Of a stretch of 64,000 nt of DNA, positions 51,436 to 60,144 are shown piece by piece (position 1 is the stretch's first letter; each line of letters starts with the position of its first letter). A model generated the notes under the pieces. The model was given only the letters and a program-made list of their open reading frames with translations, was not told the DNA's origin and did not search any database. Source of the DNA: an uncultured Candidatus Saccharibacteria bacterium (GTDB lineage: Bacteria > Patescibacteriota > Saccharimonadia > Saccharimonadales > Saccharimonadaceae); NCBI GenBank assembly GCA_948614045.1, contig CAPFSK010000004.1, positions 15,326 through 79,325 on the forward strand, written 5' to 3'. Position numbers and translations under genes: made by a program.

Positions 51436-52922
51436 GCACGATGTCCTCCGATTTGGTGGTGACGGCTTTTGCCAGTAGCGCCATCTTCAAAATTGATGCC
51501 GCGAAGAATGGCGTTTTTGCCGTAGCGATTACGAATTTTGAGGATGGCTTTTTGGACTTGTTTCTCTTTCTGTTGATTTTTGCGTGCGAGCTTTTGTCGA
51601 TGCTCGAGTTCGGTATAGTTGGTGAAGAAATCGGTTTGAGTGAGTTCGAATTCGGAACTAGCTAATACGAATTCGGATGCGGATTCGGGCTGGAGATTGT
51701 TGGCGGCGAGTGTAACCTTGCGGATAGTGAAATCTGGGTTAATTTTCGTGTGGTAGAGTTCCAAGAAGCCTTGAGTAAGGAGTTTCGTAGAGGCGGTGCG
51801 ATGATTGAGGCGTAAAGTTCCCTGTACGGGCTTCGGCACGGTACGATTATAGTGGTCGGTGATGGAGTTTACGGAGCGATTTTCGCGGTCGTATTCAACA
51901 GTAAGGACGATGCTATTCGTAGTGAGCTGTTTTTGGACGAGTTCAAGGGCGAGACTATCGGCCATTTCTTTGACGATAGTCTCGGCTTGCTGAAAAGAGT
52001 AGGGGCAGGACAAAACTTGTCCAGAACTGAGGCTTTGATGTTCGGGCCGATGATGTTTGATGTCTTGGATTCCGACACATTCCCAGCCCCAACTATGGTC
52101 GATTAGAAGTTCGGCATTGACGCCAAAAAGCCCGTAAAGCAGGTCTTCGTTTTCGATTGAGCAACGCGCAATGTCGCCCATAGTATGAATATTGTGGGCG
52201 GCAAGGCGTTTGGCGTAGCCGCGGCCGACACGCCAAAAATCGGTGATTGGTGCGTGATTCCAAAGTTTTTCGCGAAAGCTCATTTCGTCAAGTTCGGCGA
52301 TACGAACGCCGGCGGAATTTGGTTTGGCATGTTTCGCGAGGATATCCATAGCAACTTTAGCGAGAAACATATTGGTGCCGATGCCGGCGGTGGCGGTAAT
52401 GCCAGTTTCATCTTTGACTTCAGTGATGATTCTAGTGATGAATTCGGCGGGTGATAAGTTTGACATTTTGAGGTAGCTAGTAAGGTCGCAAAAAACTTCG
52501 TCGATGGAATAGGCAAAAATATCTTCAGGTGCGAGATGCCGGAGATAGATGTTGTAAATTCTGGAACTATATTCAAGGTAGTATTGCATGCGCGGAGTGG
52601 CGACGATAAAATCAAGAGCGAGGTTGGGATTACGCTGGAGTTTCGTATTGTCGGAGGATTTGCCAAGGAAAATACCTAGGGGTGTTTTTTGTTTACGTAC
52701 GGCATTGATTTCGCGGACTTTGGAATTAACTTGAAAGAGCCGGGCGCGGCCGGGGAGTCCGTAGGATTTGAGCGAAGGTGATACAGCGAGGCAGATAGTT
52801 TTGTCGGTGCGAGATTTGTCGGCGACGACGAGATTAGTGGTAAGTGGGTCGAGGCCGCGCTCGTGACATTCGACAGAGGCGTAGAAAGATTTGAGATCGA
52901 TGGCGGCGTAAATTTTATTCAT
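51432..52922 (-). CDS. Y-family DNA polymerase (UmuC/UvrX type)
   Basis: Translesion polymerase of 496 aa. N-terminal IYAAIDLKSFYASVECHERG with the first catalytic acid, FAYSIDEVFCDLTSYLK (SIDE variant of the S-x-DE motif), TATAGIGTNMFLAKVAMDI, then the thumb and little-finger regions. Firmicutes-like form with a YolD partner. The -10 box is shared with the divergent NUDIX gene. Confidence 0.9.
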   Translation of the reverse strand: MNKIYAAIDLKSFYASVECHERGLDPLTTNLVVADKSRTDKTICLAVSPSLKSYGLPGRARLFQVNSKVREINAVRKQKTPLGIFLGKSSDNTKLQRNPNLALDFIVATPRMQYYLEYSSRIYNIYLRHLAPEDIFAYSIDEVFCDLTSYLKMSNLSPAEFITRIITEVKDETGITATAGIGTNMFLAKVAMDILAKHAKPNSAGVRIAELDEMSFREKLWNHAPITDFWRVGRGYAKRLAAHNIHTMGDIARCSIENEDLLYGLFGVNAELLIDHSWGWECVGIQDIKHHRPEHQSLSSGQVLSCPYSFQQAETIVKEMADSLALELVQKQLTTNSIVLTVEYDRENRSVNSITDHYNRTVPKPVQGTLRLNHRTASTKLLTQGFLELYHTKINPDFTIRKVTLAANNLQPESASEFVLASSEFELTQTDFFTNYTELEHRQKLARKNQQKEKQVQKAILKIRNRYGKNAILRGINFEDGATGKSRHHQIGGHRA

Positions 52923-52933
52923 AAGATAAGTAT

Positions 52934-52941
52934 ATTATAAT
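52934..52941. promoter_or_regulatory. Shared divergent -10 box
   Basis: The palindrome ATTATAAT supplies TATAAT to both strands. It ends 7 nt before the NUDIX ATG (52949) and 11 nt before the polymerase ATG (52922). The two promoters should compete. Confidence 0.6.
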
Positions 52942-52948
52942 AGTAAGC

Positions 52949-53476
52949 ATGGAAGAATATAAGTTGTTTTTAAACAAGACGCCAGGAGATGGAAAGTTTG
53001 ATCGGGCGCATGCGATTTTGTTGACGCATGATGGACGAGTTTTGCTAAGATATAAAAACGGTGAGCCGCGAATTACAGGTGGGCATATTGATTTGGATGA
53101 TGTTAGCTTAGAGATGGCGCTGCGGCGTGAACTTTTGGAAGAGATTAATTGTGAAATCGATCGATGTGATTATTTAGGGTATGTAAAAGTAAAAATTGAC
53201 GGAGGGCGGACAGAGGAAAACTGGGCGCGGATGGTGGCGCGGGTAGCGAAAATTGGCGAACCGAAAGCGGATTCGGATCGGGAAAATAATTGGGTTTATG
53301 GTAGGACTTTAGCACCGCGCGAGATTGCGATGGAAGAGTTATCGAAAGTGGAAGTTTTTGGAAAGAATAATGCGAAGTTGCTTGACGCGGCATATAAAGT
53401 TGCACGGGAACAGGAATATTTTACGGAATTGCCGAGCACGGAGTATGAAGTGCTAAACTTTGAGTCGCACGATTAG
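52949..53476 (+). CDS. NUDIX hydrolase
   Basis: A 175-aa protein. The NUDIX helix is seen as GGHIDLDDVSLEMALRRELLEEINCEI (shown in part: RRELLEEI); the first glutamate of the box is replaced by Asp or Val-adjacent residues, while R-E-L-L-E-E is intact. Probably hydrolyses a nucleoside diphosphate derivative; the substrate is unknown. Likely a leaderless mRNA, divergent from the translesion polymerase. Confidence 0.8.
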   Translation: MEEYKLFLNKTPGDGKFDRAHAILLTHDGRVLLRYKNGEPRITGGHIDLDDVSLEMALRRELLEEINCEIDRCDYLGYVKVKIDGGRTEENWARMVARVAKIGEPKADSDRENNWVYGRTLAPREIAMEELSKVEVFGKNNAKLLDAAYKVAREQEYFTELPSTEYEVLNFESHD

Positions 53477-53477
53477 T

Positions 53478-54725
53478 TTATTTTTCTTTGTACATTTTGA
53501 ATAGATTTTTTAGACCGCGCTGGTTGCCGTAGTTAAGGATGGCATTGCTGTAGATTTTGATAGCAATGTGTGCAACGACGATACACGTAATTAGCAGGAT
53601 GAGGATTGATAGACAAACATCCCAACTACTGGCGACACCCATCATGACGCGGAGCGGCATACAAAATGGCGAAGAAATTGGCAATAGTGAGGCGAAGATA
53701 TTGAGTTCGCCAGTGGGGTTCATGAGAGTGAAATAAGCAAGATAGAAACCGATCATGGTTAAGATGACGACGGGTGTGTTGGCGGCTTGAATATCTTCGG
53801 GTTTGCTGACGGTTGCGCCAGTGACAGCATACAATAAGGCATAGACGAAGTAGCCAAGAATAAAATAGACGAGCGTAATGATGGCGAGGTATGGCGTGAA
53901 GTTGGAGAGGTCGAGCATAGCGTTAAGAATCTCGGAGTCGAGAAAACTGTAGGCGCTGAGCATGGCAGTAACGACGAAGAGTAACATCTGTCCAAGTCCA
54001 ACTAAACCGATGCCAATGGTTTTGCCGAGGATGATGCTGCGAGGGCTAGTGGAAGTGACGAGAGTTTCAATGATTTTGGAAGTTTTTTCGACGGTGATGG
54101 AGCTAGAAACTTGGAAAGCGCAGAAATAAATTGCGAAGAAAAGGATGCAAGACAAAATCATCATGACGCCAATGTTGCCGCTAATTTCTTGATCATCGGT
54201 TTGATGAACGCTATGATATACGAGCGGTTTGATGCTGTCGAGCTGGTTTTTGGTGAGATGGAGATTAGCGATTTGGTTATTGATGTAAACTGATTTGATT
54301 TGTTCTGCAGTGGCATAAAGGTTTTCTGTATTGGAAGTTGCAGTGTTCTTAACGTAGTAATCGAAGTGGATGCTATCGCCGTCCTTGATTATAATAATAG
54401 CGGACGTGGAATCGTCGTCATTAATTCTTTCTTTGATAGTATCTAAGTCGTCTTCTGTCGGTTCTAGTTGGTATGGGTCTTTGCGATAGCTAATGCTGGA
54501 GTTGACGACTGCGCTGATTTCTTCGGCGAAGAGATGGTCTACATCAGAAATGAGAATTGTCTCGTTAGAATTTCCATTATTAATTTCTTGGATAAAACTC
54601 GGCACGTTGAAACCGATGACGATAAGTATTAAGATAATGAGCGTGGAAATACGAAACGATTTACGCCCAATCATGTCACGCATGGTAAATTTCGCGACGG
54701 TGAAAATGTCTTTGAAGTTATTCAT
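53478..54725 (-). CDS. ABC-2 type transporter permease (NatB-like)
   Basis: A 415-aa protein: one N-terminal helix, a large ectodomain (about 45-185) and a cluster of five to six helices at the C-terminus. This layout fits NatB/ABC-2 exporters of ions, drugs or peptides. It overlaps the ATPase gene by 8 nt. The TSTSPRSIILGKTIGIGLVGLGQ region is typical of the family. Confidence 0.82.
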   Translation of the reverse strand: MNNFKDIFTVAKFTMRDMIGRKSFRISTLIILILIVIGFNVPSFIQEINNGNSNETILISDVDHLFAEEISAVVNSSISYRKDPYQLEPTEDDLDTIKERINDDDSTSAIIIIKDGDSIHFDYYVKNTATSNTENLYATAEQIKSVYINNQIANLHLTKNQLDSIKPLVYHSVHQTDDQEISGNIGVMMILSCILFFAIYFCAFQVSSSITVEKTSKIIETLVTSTSPRSIILGKTIGIGLVGLGQMLLFVVTAMLSAYSFLDSEILNAMLDLSNFTPYLAIITLVYFILGYFVYALLYAVTGATVSKPEDIQAANTPVVILTMIGFYLAYFTLMNPTGELNIFASLLPISSPFCMPLRVMMGVASSWDVCLSILILLITCIVVAHIAIKIYSNAILNYGNQRGLKNLFKMYKEK

Positions 54726-55614
54726 CTTTTGCTCCTACTTTTTCTATAAAGATATCATTTAGGGTTGGCTTCATGATCTCGAATTTATTAATGGTGATTT
54801 TATCGGCAGTGAGCTTTTGTAATAATTCGTGTGCAGATTTTTCAGACTTGATTTTGAGGATGTAGTGAAAATCATGCTCATTTTCGATTGTAAAGTCTTT
54901 GAGGCATTTCGTAATGTCTTGGTCGGTACTTAACGTGACGCGGTTGGCGGGGTAATGCGATTTAATTTCGTCAAGATTGCCTTGGAGGACGGTTTTGCCG
55001 CGATTCATGATGAGGATGTTGCTACAAAATTCTTCAATGGTGGCCATTTGGTGAGCAGACATAATGATGAATTTGCCGTCACGCACTAAGTCGATGATGA
55101 TATTTTTGAGGATTTCGGTGTTGACAGGATCAAGGCCGCTAAATGGTTCGTCAAGCACAATAAGGTCGGGGTCGTGAATAATGGCGGTCATGAATTGAAT
55201 CTTTTGTTGATTCCCTTTGGAAAGTTTTTCGGCGGGGAGATTAAGATACTCTTCGACTTTGAGGCGTTTTGCCCACTTCTGGATGGCGGCTCCGGCGGTA
55301 ACTTTGTCTATACCCTTGAGCTCGGCGAAGTAAAGTAGCTGATCGAGGATTTTGACCTTCGGATAGACACCGCGTTCTTCGGGCAGGTAGCCAAAGTTGA
55401 CGGTCTTGCGGTCGACTGGCGCGTCGTTCCAGGTAATTTCGCCGCTATCCTTCGTAATGATGCCGAGGAGCATGCGAATGGTGGTAGTTTTGCCGGCGCC
55501 GTTGGTGCCGAGGAGACCATAGACTCCAGGTTGGTCGAGGGAGAATGAAATGCGGTCGACGACGAGTTTGCCGGCGAAAGATTTTGAAACGTCTTTTAGG
55601 ATTAGACCAGACAT
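54718..55614 (-). CDS. ABC transporter ATP-binding protein (NatA-like)
   Basis: A 298-aa protein. Walker A GTNGAGKTT, signature LSKGNQQKIQ, Walker B LIVLDEPFSGLDP and the H-loop SAHQM. A C-terminal extension of ~80 residues is typical of drug/Na+ exporters. The ATG follows GAAAGGA. Expression may depend on the poly-G promoter upstream. Confidence 0.93.
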   Translation of the reverse strand: MSGLILKDVSKSFAGKLVVDRISFSLDQPGVYGLLGTNGAGKTTTIRMLLGIITKDSGEITWNDAPVDRKTVNFGYLPEERGVYPKVKILDQLLYFAELKGIDKVTAGAAIQKWAKRLKVEEYLNLPAEKLSKGNQQKIQFMTAIIHDPDLIVLDEPFSGLDPVNTEILKNIIIDLVRDGKFIIMSAHQMATIEEFCSNILIMNRGKTVLQGNLDEIKSHYPANRVTLSTDQDITKCLKDFTIENEHDFHYILKIKSEKSAHELLQKLTADKITINKFEIMKPTLNDIFIEKVGAKDE

Positions 55615-55639
55615 AGTTTCCTTTCGGTTATTTTTACTA

Positions 55640-55673
55640 ATTATATCATGGGGGGGGGGGGGCGATTTTACAA
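55640..55673 (-). promoter_or_regulatory. Putative phase-variable promoter with a 13-G tract
   Basis: On the minus strand TTGTAA (55668-55673) and TATAAT (55640-55645) flank a spacer of 22 bp that contains 13 C (G on the plus strand, 55650-55662). The spacer is 5 bp longer than the 17-bp optimum, so slippage of the tract would change promoter strength. Confidence 0.6.
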
Positions 55674-55676
55674 GGT

Positions 55677-56519
55677 CTAATATACGTCGACGCCGGATTT
55701 AAGGAGGAGATAGTTGATGGATGCGAGGGTGGCAATCATGACGATGTAGGCGAGATCGATACCGATGAAAAGTTTGGTGATGAAATCGAAGGTGAAGATT
55801 TCATGCGGATTACTAATCGTAGTATCGAAGAGGTTTTGAATGTCGGGGTCGATATTAGACCAGAGCACGAGAAATCCGAGCAGTAAGATTGCGCTGAGCC
55901 CGTAGATGATAAAACCGAAAATGATGCTGCGGAGACCGCGATGACTGTTGGTGCGGTGGCCTATAATGATTCCGGTGATACCGCAGAGCGTAATGAAGAC
56001 CATTTCTACGTAGAGACCGACAAGTAGGGCGATAGTGTAATTCAACGGAGCTTGTTTGGTAAATCCGAGGCTGCCGATGAGATTTCGTCCGGTGGGGACG
56101 AAACTGAGAATCCAGAAACTAATGCCAATGCCAGCAATTACGCCGAGAATGGTGAGTAGGAGACTGAGGAATTTTGAAAGCCAGAGAGTTTTGCGGCTGA
56201 CGGGCAAGGTATGGGTGAGATAGGATTCGTCGCCGTACATATTGTATTTAAAACGGCCCCAAATGCGGATGATAGAATTCAGGACAAGGCCGATGAGCAT
56301 GGCGATGATGGCGTTATAGAAGACCGTATGGAGGAATTGGATGATGACCGGCGCATCCGGATCGCTACCGAAAACCTGTCCGCTAGCATCGAGAAAAGTC
56401 GGCGTATAATCGTAGGATGTGATGTTGTGGAGGATGACGCTAAGGAGCAGTAAAATGAGATAAATATTGACGGTTTTGAAAATGAATTTTAGATCGTATT
56501 TGATAAGTTTGGCGAGCAT
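55677..56519 (-). CDS. ABC-2 type permease of the GntR-linked operon
   Basis: A 280-aa protein with six hydrophobic helices (about 15-32, 75-98, 118-145, 165-190, 200-222, 250-272). It follows an ABC ATPase gene by 67 nt and lies in a GntR-ATPase-permease order like the Bacillus ytr operon. Substrate unknown. Confidence 0.78.
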   Translation of the reverse strand: MLAKLIKYDLKFIFKTVNIYLILLLLSVILHNITSYDYTPTFLDASGQVFGSDPDAPVIIQFLHTVFYNAIIAMLIGLVLNSIIRIWGRFKYNMYGDESYLTHTLPVSRKTLWLSKFLSLLLTILGVIAGIGISFWILSFVPTGRNLIGSLGFTKQAPLNYTIALLVGLYVEMVFITLCGITGIIIGHRTNSHRGLRSIIFGFIIYGLSAILLLGFLVLWSNIDPDIQNLFDTTISNPHEIFTFDFITKLFIGIDLAYIVMIATLASINYLLLKSGVDVY

Positions 56520-56586
56520 AGTTTTCCTTTATGAAATTACAAATTTGTATAAGGTTAATCCGAATTCGGATCCAGTAATTACGAAT

Positions 56587-57351
56587 TTATGAAATTTTGG
56601 ATTCATGATTGAACTTTTGGCGGAAGATTTCGTCGATCGAGGCGTGATGTTTCGTGCGTAGGGTATCGGCGTCGGCGGTGAGGAGAATTTTGCCTTGATC
56701 AATGAAAATTACTTCGTCAAGAATGCGCTCGATGTCGGCGATGAGATGAGTAGAGATAATCATACTAGCACCATCAGCGAAATTAGAAAGAATAGTATCG
56801 AGAATATAGTCGCGGGTGGCGGGATCGATGCCGCCGAGCGGTTCGTCGAGAATGTAAAGCTTGGCTTGGCGGCTCATGACGAGGATGAGCTGCAATTTTT
56901 CCTGCATGCCTTTGCTCATGGTAGAGATTTTTTGGTCGAGATTTAAGTTTAAATTTTCGACGAGTTTTTGGGCTTTTTTGACATCGAAATCACTGTAAAA
57001 TTCAGTGAAGAATTTGATTGCTTCTGTGACGCGCATGGTCTTGTCGAGATAAGTGCGTTCGGGGAGGTAGGAGATAATGCATTTGCTGGCGACGCCGATT
57101 GGTTGACCGTCGACGAGGACTTGTCCGGAGCTTGGCACGATGAGGTCGTTTATAGTTTTTAGGAGGGTGGATTTTCCGGCGCCGTTGCGACCGAGTAGAC
57201 CAATAATTTTGCCGCGCGGGATAGTGAGGTTAATATCGTCAAGGATGATGTGCTTGTTGATAATTTTGGTAAGATTTTTACATTCGACGAGTGGTGGTTG
57301 GTTAGATGCGGATTGCGTAGTTTTTGCGGTCTTTGCAATTTTTGTGGGCAT
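56587..57351 (-). CDS. ABC transporter ATP-binding protein of the GntR-linked operon
   Basis: A 254-aa protein. Walker A GRNGAGKSTL, signature-like MSKGMQEKLQ, Walker B LYILDEPLGGIDP, H-loop STHL. Its start overlaps the GntR stop (TAATG), so the two are translationally coupled. It energises the permease at 55677-56519. Confidence 0.92.
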   Translation of the reverse strand: MPTKIAKTAKTTQSASNQPPLVECKNLTKIINKHIILDDINLTIPRGKIIGLLGRNGAGKSTLLKTINDLIVPSSGQVLVDGQPIGVASKCIISYLPERTYLDKTMRVTEAIKFFTEFYSDFDVKKAQKLVENLNLNLDQKISTMSKGMQEKLQLILVMSRQAKLYILDEPLGGIDPATRDYILDTILSNFADGASMIISTHLIADIERILDEVIFIDQGKILLTADADTLRTKHHASIDEIFRQKFNHESKIS

Positions 57352-57722
57352 TATTTAATTCCTCCTTTTGCCTTTAAAAAATCTAATGCAGTTTTTGAAT
57401 CGAAACCGAGTTTTTGCATATCAGTGAGATAGGCTCTGGCTTTTTCGCTGGCGAATTTTTCGCGATATTTCGTGATGAGTTTGGTGTTAGTCGTAACGTA
57501 TTTGCCGTTGGTGCGTTCGGTGTAAATAAGTTTTAAATCTTCAAGCTCGGCGAGAGCGCGCTGCATGGTATTTGGGTTAACCTTAGTAGTGAGCGCGAGG
57601 TCGCGAACTGAAGGTAGTCTTTCGCTGGGCGGGATTTTGCCGGAAATAATATAGAGTTCGAGTTGCTCGACGAGCTGAATGTAAATTGGGCGGTCGCTTT
57701 GAAAATTGAAATTATCCATCAT
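57351..57722 (-). CDS. GntR family transcriptional regulator (YtrA type)
   Basis: A 123-aa repressor with the winged helix DRPIYIQLVEQLELYIISGKIPPSERLPSVRDLA (key parts: IPPSERLPSVRDL and VNPNTMQRALAELE) and a short YtrA-type dimerisation tail. No ligand domain. The -10 box TACAAT ends 6 nt before the ATG and overlaps the operator, so it probably represses its own operon. Confidence 0.92.
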   Translation of the reverse strand: MMDNFNFQSDRPIYIQLVEQLELYIISGKIPPSERLPSVRDLALTTKVNPNTMQRALAELEDLKLIYTERTNGKYVTTNTKLITKYREKFASEKARAYLTDMQKLGFDSKTALDFLKAKGGIK

Positions 57723-57727
57723 ATATC

Positions 57728-57753
57728 TATTGTATTACTTACTTAATACAATA
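57728..57753. promoter_or_regulatory. GntR/YtrA-type operator
   Basis: A perfect 10-bp inverted repeat TATTGTATTA / TAATACAATA with a 6-bp spacer. It covers the -10 box of the GntR gene and starts 6 nt upstream of its ATG. This is the expected layout for autorepression. Confidence 0.8.
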
Positions 57754-57812
57754 GTATGGTAAAGTTTGACATAAGTCAAGCAGAAAATGCGTACTTGATA
57801 TATAATATATGC

Positions 57813-58730
57813 ATGAAGAAGTTGTCGAAACGAGTAAGAATTGGAACGATTATATTAGCAGTGGTGCTTTGTGTCGGAGTAGTAGGGGTGACGGTATGGT
57901 TAATTCTTGGGAAGGCAAATGAAACGACGAATGAGGTTGTGGACGAGAACACGGAAACGACGGGCGTGGAGGAGGTTGCTGAGTTTGTGGAGCCAGAGTT
58001 TGAGGGGGTGAGTGCGGAAATGATCGCAGCTATACGGCTGGAAAGATATTATTTGGAGAAGAATCTCGAGCGATATGCGGCGTACGCACGAGATAATGTG
58101 GATTTGACGGCGGAAGAGGTTGTGCGCAACGTGAATTCTAACCTTGATCGTACGCGCTATGTGGACGTGAAGGATGCAGATCTGTCATATGGTGTACTCG
58201 CGATGATAAATAAGTATAATTATCTTGGGAATTATGAGCCGGATGATTTGGAGTACTTGGGCGATGGCTATACGAATGGTACGGCACCGTATATGCGACG
58301 CGAGGCGGCGGAGGCGTTTCGGAAAATGGCGGATGCAGCGCGGGTGGAGGGGTTGACATTGATGAATATATCAGGATATCGGAGTTATAGCCTGCAGGAC
58401 TGGCTCTATAATAACTATGCAGCGCAAGATGGATATGCGCTAGCAGACACGTATTCTTCGCGACCGGGATATTCGGAGCATCAAGCGGGACTAGCAACGG
58501 ATATTAATTCGGTCGAAGTGAGTTTTGCGAATACGGCGGAGTTTCAATGGCTGCAGGAGCACGCGGCGGATTATGGATTTATTATGCGCTACCCGGATGG
58601 TCTAGAATATATTACGGGATTTTCGTATGAGCCGTGGCATTATCGTTATGTTGGAGTAACAGCGGCGCAGCAAATTGTGCGTGAGGGCTTGACGTTTGAT
58701 GAATACTACGCGTATTATGTAGAAAAGTAA
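57813..58730 (+). CDS. VanY-family D-alanyl-D-alanine carboxypeptidase
   Basis: A 305-aa protein with N-terminal membrane helix (about 12-32). The VanY-type zinc peptidase is seen in SGYRSYSLQ, YSSRPGYSEHQAGLATDI (zinc His and Asp) and TGFSYEPWHYRYVG (Glu, His). It trims D-Ala from peptidoglycan stems. The start at 57813 is set by TATAAT at 57801-57806, 6 nt upstream (leaderless); the longer frame to 57756 overlaps the promoter. Confidence 0.9.
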   Translation: MKKLSKRVRIGTIILAVVLCVGVVGVTVWLILGKANETTNEVVDENTETTGVEEVAEFVEPEFEGVSAEMIAAIRLERYYLEKNLERYAAYARDNVDLTAEEVVRNVNSNLDRTRYVDVKDADLSYGVLAMINKYNYLGNYEPDDLEYLGDGYTNGTAPYMRREAAEAFRKMADAARVEGLTLMNISGYRSYSLQDWLYNNYAAQDGYALADTYSSRPGYSEHQAGLATDINSVEVSFANTAEFQWLQEHAADYGFIMRYPDGLEYITGFSYEPWHYRYVGVTAAQQIVREGLTFDEYYAYYVEK

Positions 58731-58743
58731 AGGAGAATAAAAT

Positions 58744-59292
58744 ATGTGGTGGGTGATTTTAGTTGAAGGGTTGGTAATTTCGATTTTAGGGTCGATTTTG
58801 CATTTTACGTATGGGTGGAGCAGGGGTAATAAATTTGTAGCGATTTTTTCGGCGGTAAATGAAAGCACGTGGGAACATATTAAACTGGCGCTTTCGAGTA
58901 TCTTTGGGTGCACGTTGATCGATATGTGGTTTTTGGGAGACAATCCGAACTATTGGTTCGCGAAGAGTATGGAGTTTATCACGCCGGTGATTGTAATTCC
59001 CCTGATTTTTTATGGTTATACGGCGATTTCGAAGAAGCCGATTTTGCCAGTGGATATTAGCTCGTTCATTGTGGCGGCGTTTGCGAGCGCAGGCGTGTTT
59101 GTTTGGATGCTAGGTCTGAGGCCGATGGGTGAGAGCGGGATGTATGTGAGTATGATTATTACAACGATTATCATGGTGGCATATTTACTATTGACGCGGT
59201 TTCCGATGCACAATTTCTTGTTTCGTGATCCGACAAATGGCAAGTATGGGTTGGCCGCAGCGCAAGGCAAGGTGCGACGAAAACGAAAGTAA
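58744..59292 (+). CDS. DUF6512-like membrane protein
   Basis: A 182-aa protein with five to six hydrophobic helices. Near residue 41 is NESTWEHIKLA, a pattern I associate with DUF6512. A basic tail (KVRRKRK) ends the protein. It follows the carboxypeptidase by 13 nt with a GGAG site, so probably co-transcribed. Function unknown. Confidence 0.65.
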   Translation: MWWVILVEGLVISILGSILHFTYGWSRGNKFVAIFSAVNESTWEHIKLALSSIFGCTLIDMWFLGDNPNYWFAKSMEFITPVIVIPLIFYGYTAISKKPILPVDISSFIVAAFASAGVFVWMLGLRPMGESGMYVSMIITTIIMVAYLLLTRFPMHNFLFRDPTNGKYGLAAAQGKVRRKRK

Positions 59293-59307
59293 GGCTTTCG
59301 GACAATC

Positions 59308-59337
59308 AAAAATCGCCGCGATGATGCTGCGGCGATT
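59308..59337 (-). terminator. Terminator of the GNAT gene
   Basis: A 9-bp stem AATCGCCGC/GCGGCGATT, followed on the minus strand by TTTTTGATTG. Confidence 0.75.
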
Positions 59338-59382
59338 GTAAAAAATGGTTGATAGTTACTAATATCGCGGCTGTTGAGGGGC

Positions 59383-59991
59383 TTAGAATTCGAGCAGTAA
59401 ATGTAAGATTTTAGGTTCAGTCTGCTTAGGACCGCTGAATCCGTAGCCGCCGCCAATTTCCTGAAAACCGAGTTTATTATACATCTGGCGGGCAGGAATA
59501 TTATCTTCCAGGCAATCTAAACGAAAGCTGCGGTAACCTCTTTTCTCCATCATATCAATGTAGCGATTCACGAGTTCGTACCCGATGCCAAGTCCGCGGA
59601 CCACGGGATCGATACAGAGATTAGTGATCAGTATGCTGTCATTTGGAATTGATTTACGTTCAGCCATTACGTTACGAATGTAATGGCTGATGACGAATTC
59701 AGAACGTTCGTCATCAAAAACGCTATAGTCGAAGTTCGGCCTCGTAGCTGCATCTAATCCGCCGATGATACCAAGTGGGTAACGATCGCGGCGTTCACTG
59801 ATAACGCAAAAATTTCGGTAATAATATAAAAATCCTTCGGCATAGAGCCAAGGTTCAATGAAATCCGTGAACTGATGTTCAGATTCACGCCAGAAAGGAT
59901 AAATATACGGGTCCGTATGGTAAATAAGTCTACCGATTTGATGCATGTTATCGCTTACGCAGGCCTTGTGGAAATCATAAGTGTAATTCAT
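59383..59991 (-). CDS. GNAT family N-acetyltransferase
   Basis: A 202-aa protein. Acetyl-CoA site region SILITNLCIDPVVRGLGIGYELV (R-x-x-G-x-G), then the C-terminal AC motif ARQMYNKLGFQEIG. Substrate unknown. The AGGAGGT site lies 7 nt upstream. It has its own terminator. Confidence 0.87.
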   Translation of the reverse strand: MNYTYDFHKACVSDNMHQIGRLIYHTDPYIYPFWRESEHQFTDFIEPWLYAEGFLYYYRNFCVISERRDRYPLGIIGGLDAATRPNFDYSVFDDERSEFVISHYIRNVMAERKSIPNDSILITNLCIDPVVRGLGIGYELVNRYIDMMEKRGYRSFRLDCLEDNIPARQMYNKLGFQEIGGGYGFSGPKQTEPKILHLLLEF

Positions 59992-60095
59992 ATAAAATAC
60001 CTCCTAGAAAAGAATTTCGGCGTGCAAAACTATCAACAAATTAGTAATGTACGCCCCATACTTCCATTATAGCACACTTTTTCGTAAAAGTCAAG

Positions 60096-60121
60096 AAAAC
60101 AGGCAAACTTTCGCTTGCCTG
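60096..60121 (-). terminator. Terminator of metK
   Basis: CAGGCAA/TTGCCTG stem followed on the minus strand by TTTTCTT. Confidence 0.75.
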
Positions 60122-60144
60122 TCGGTAGTATAATGATACTGTGA

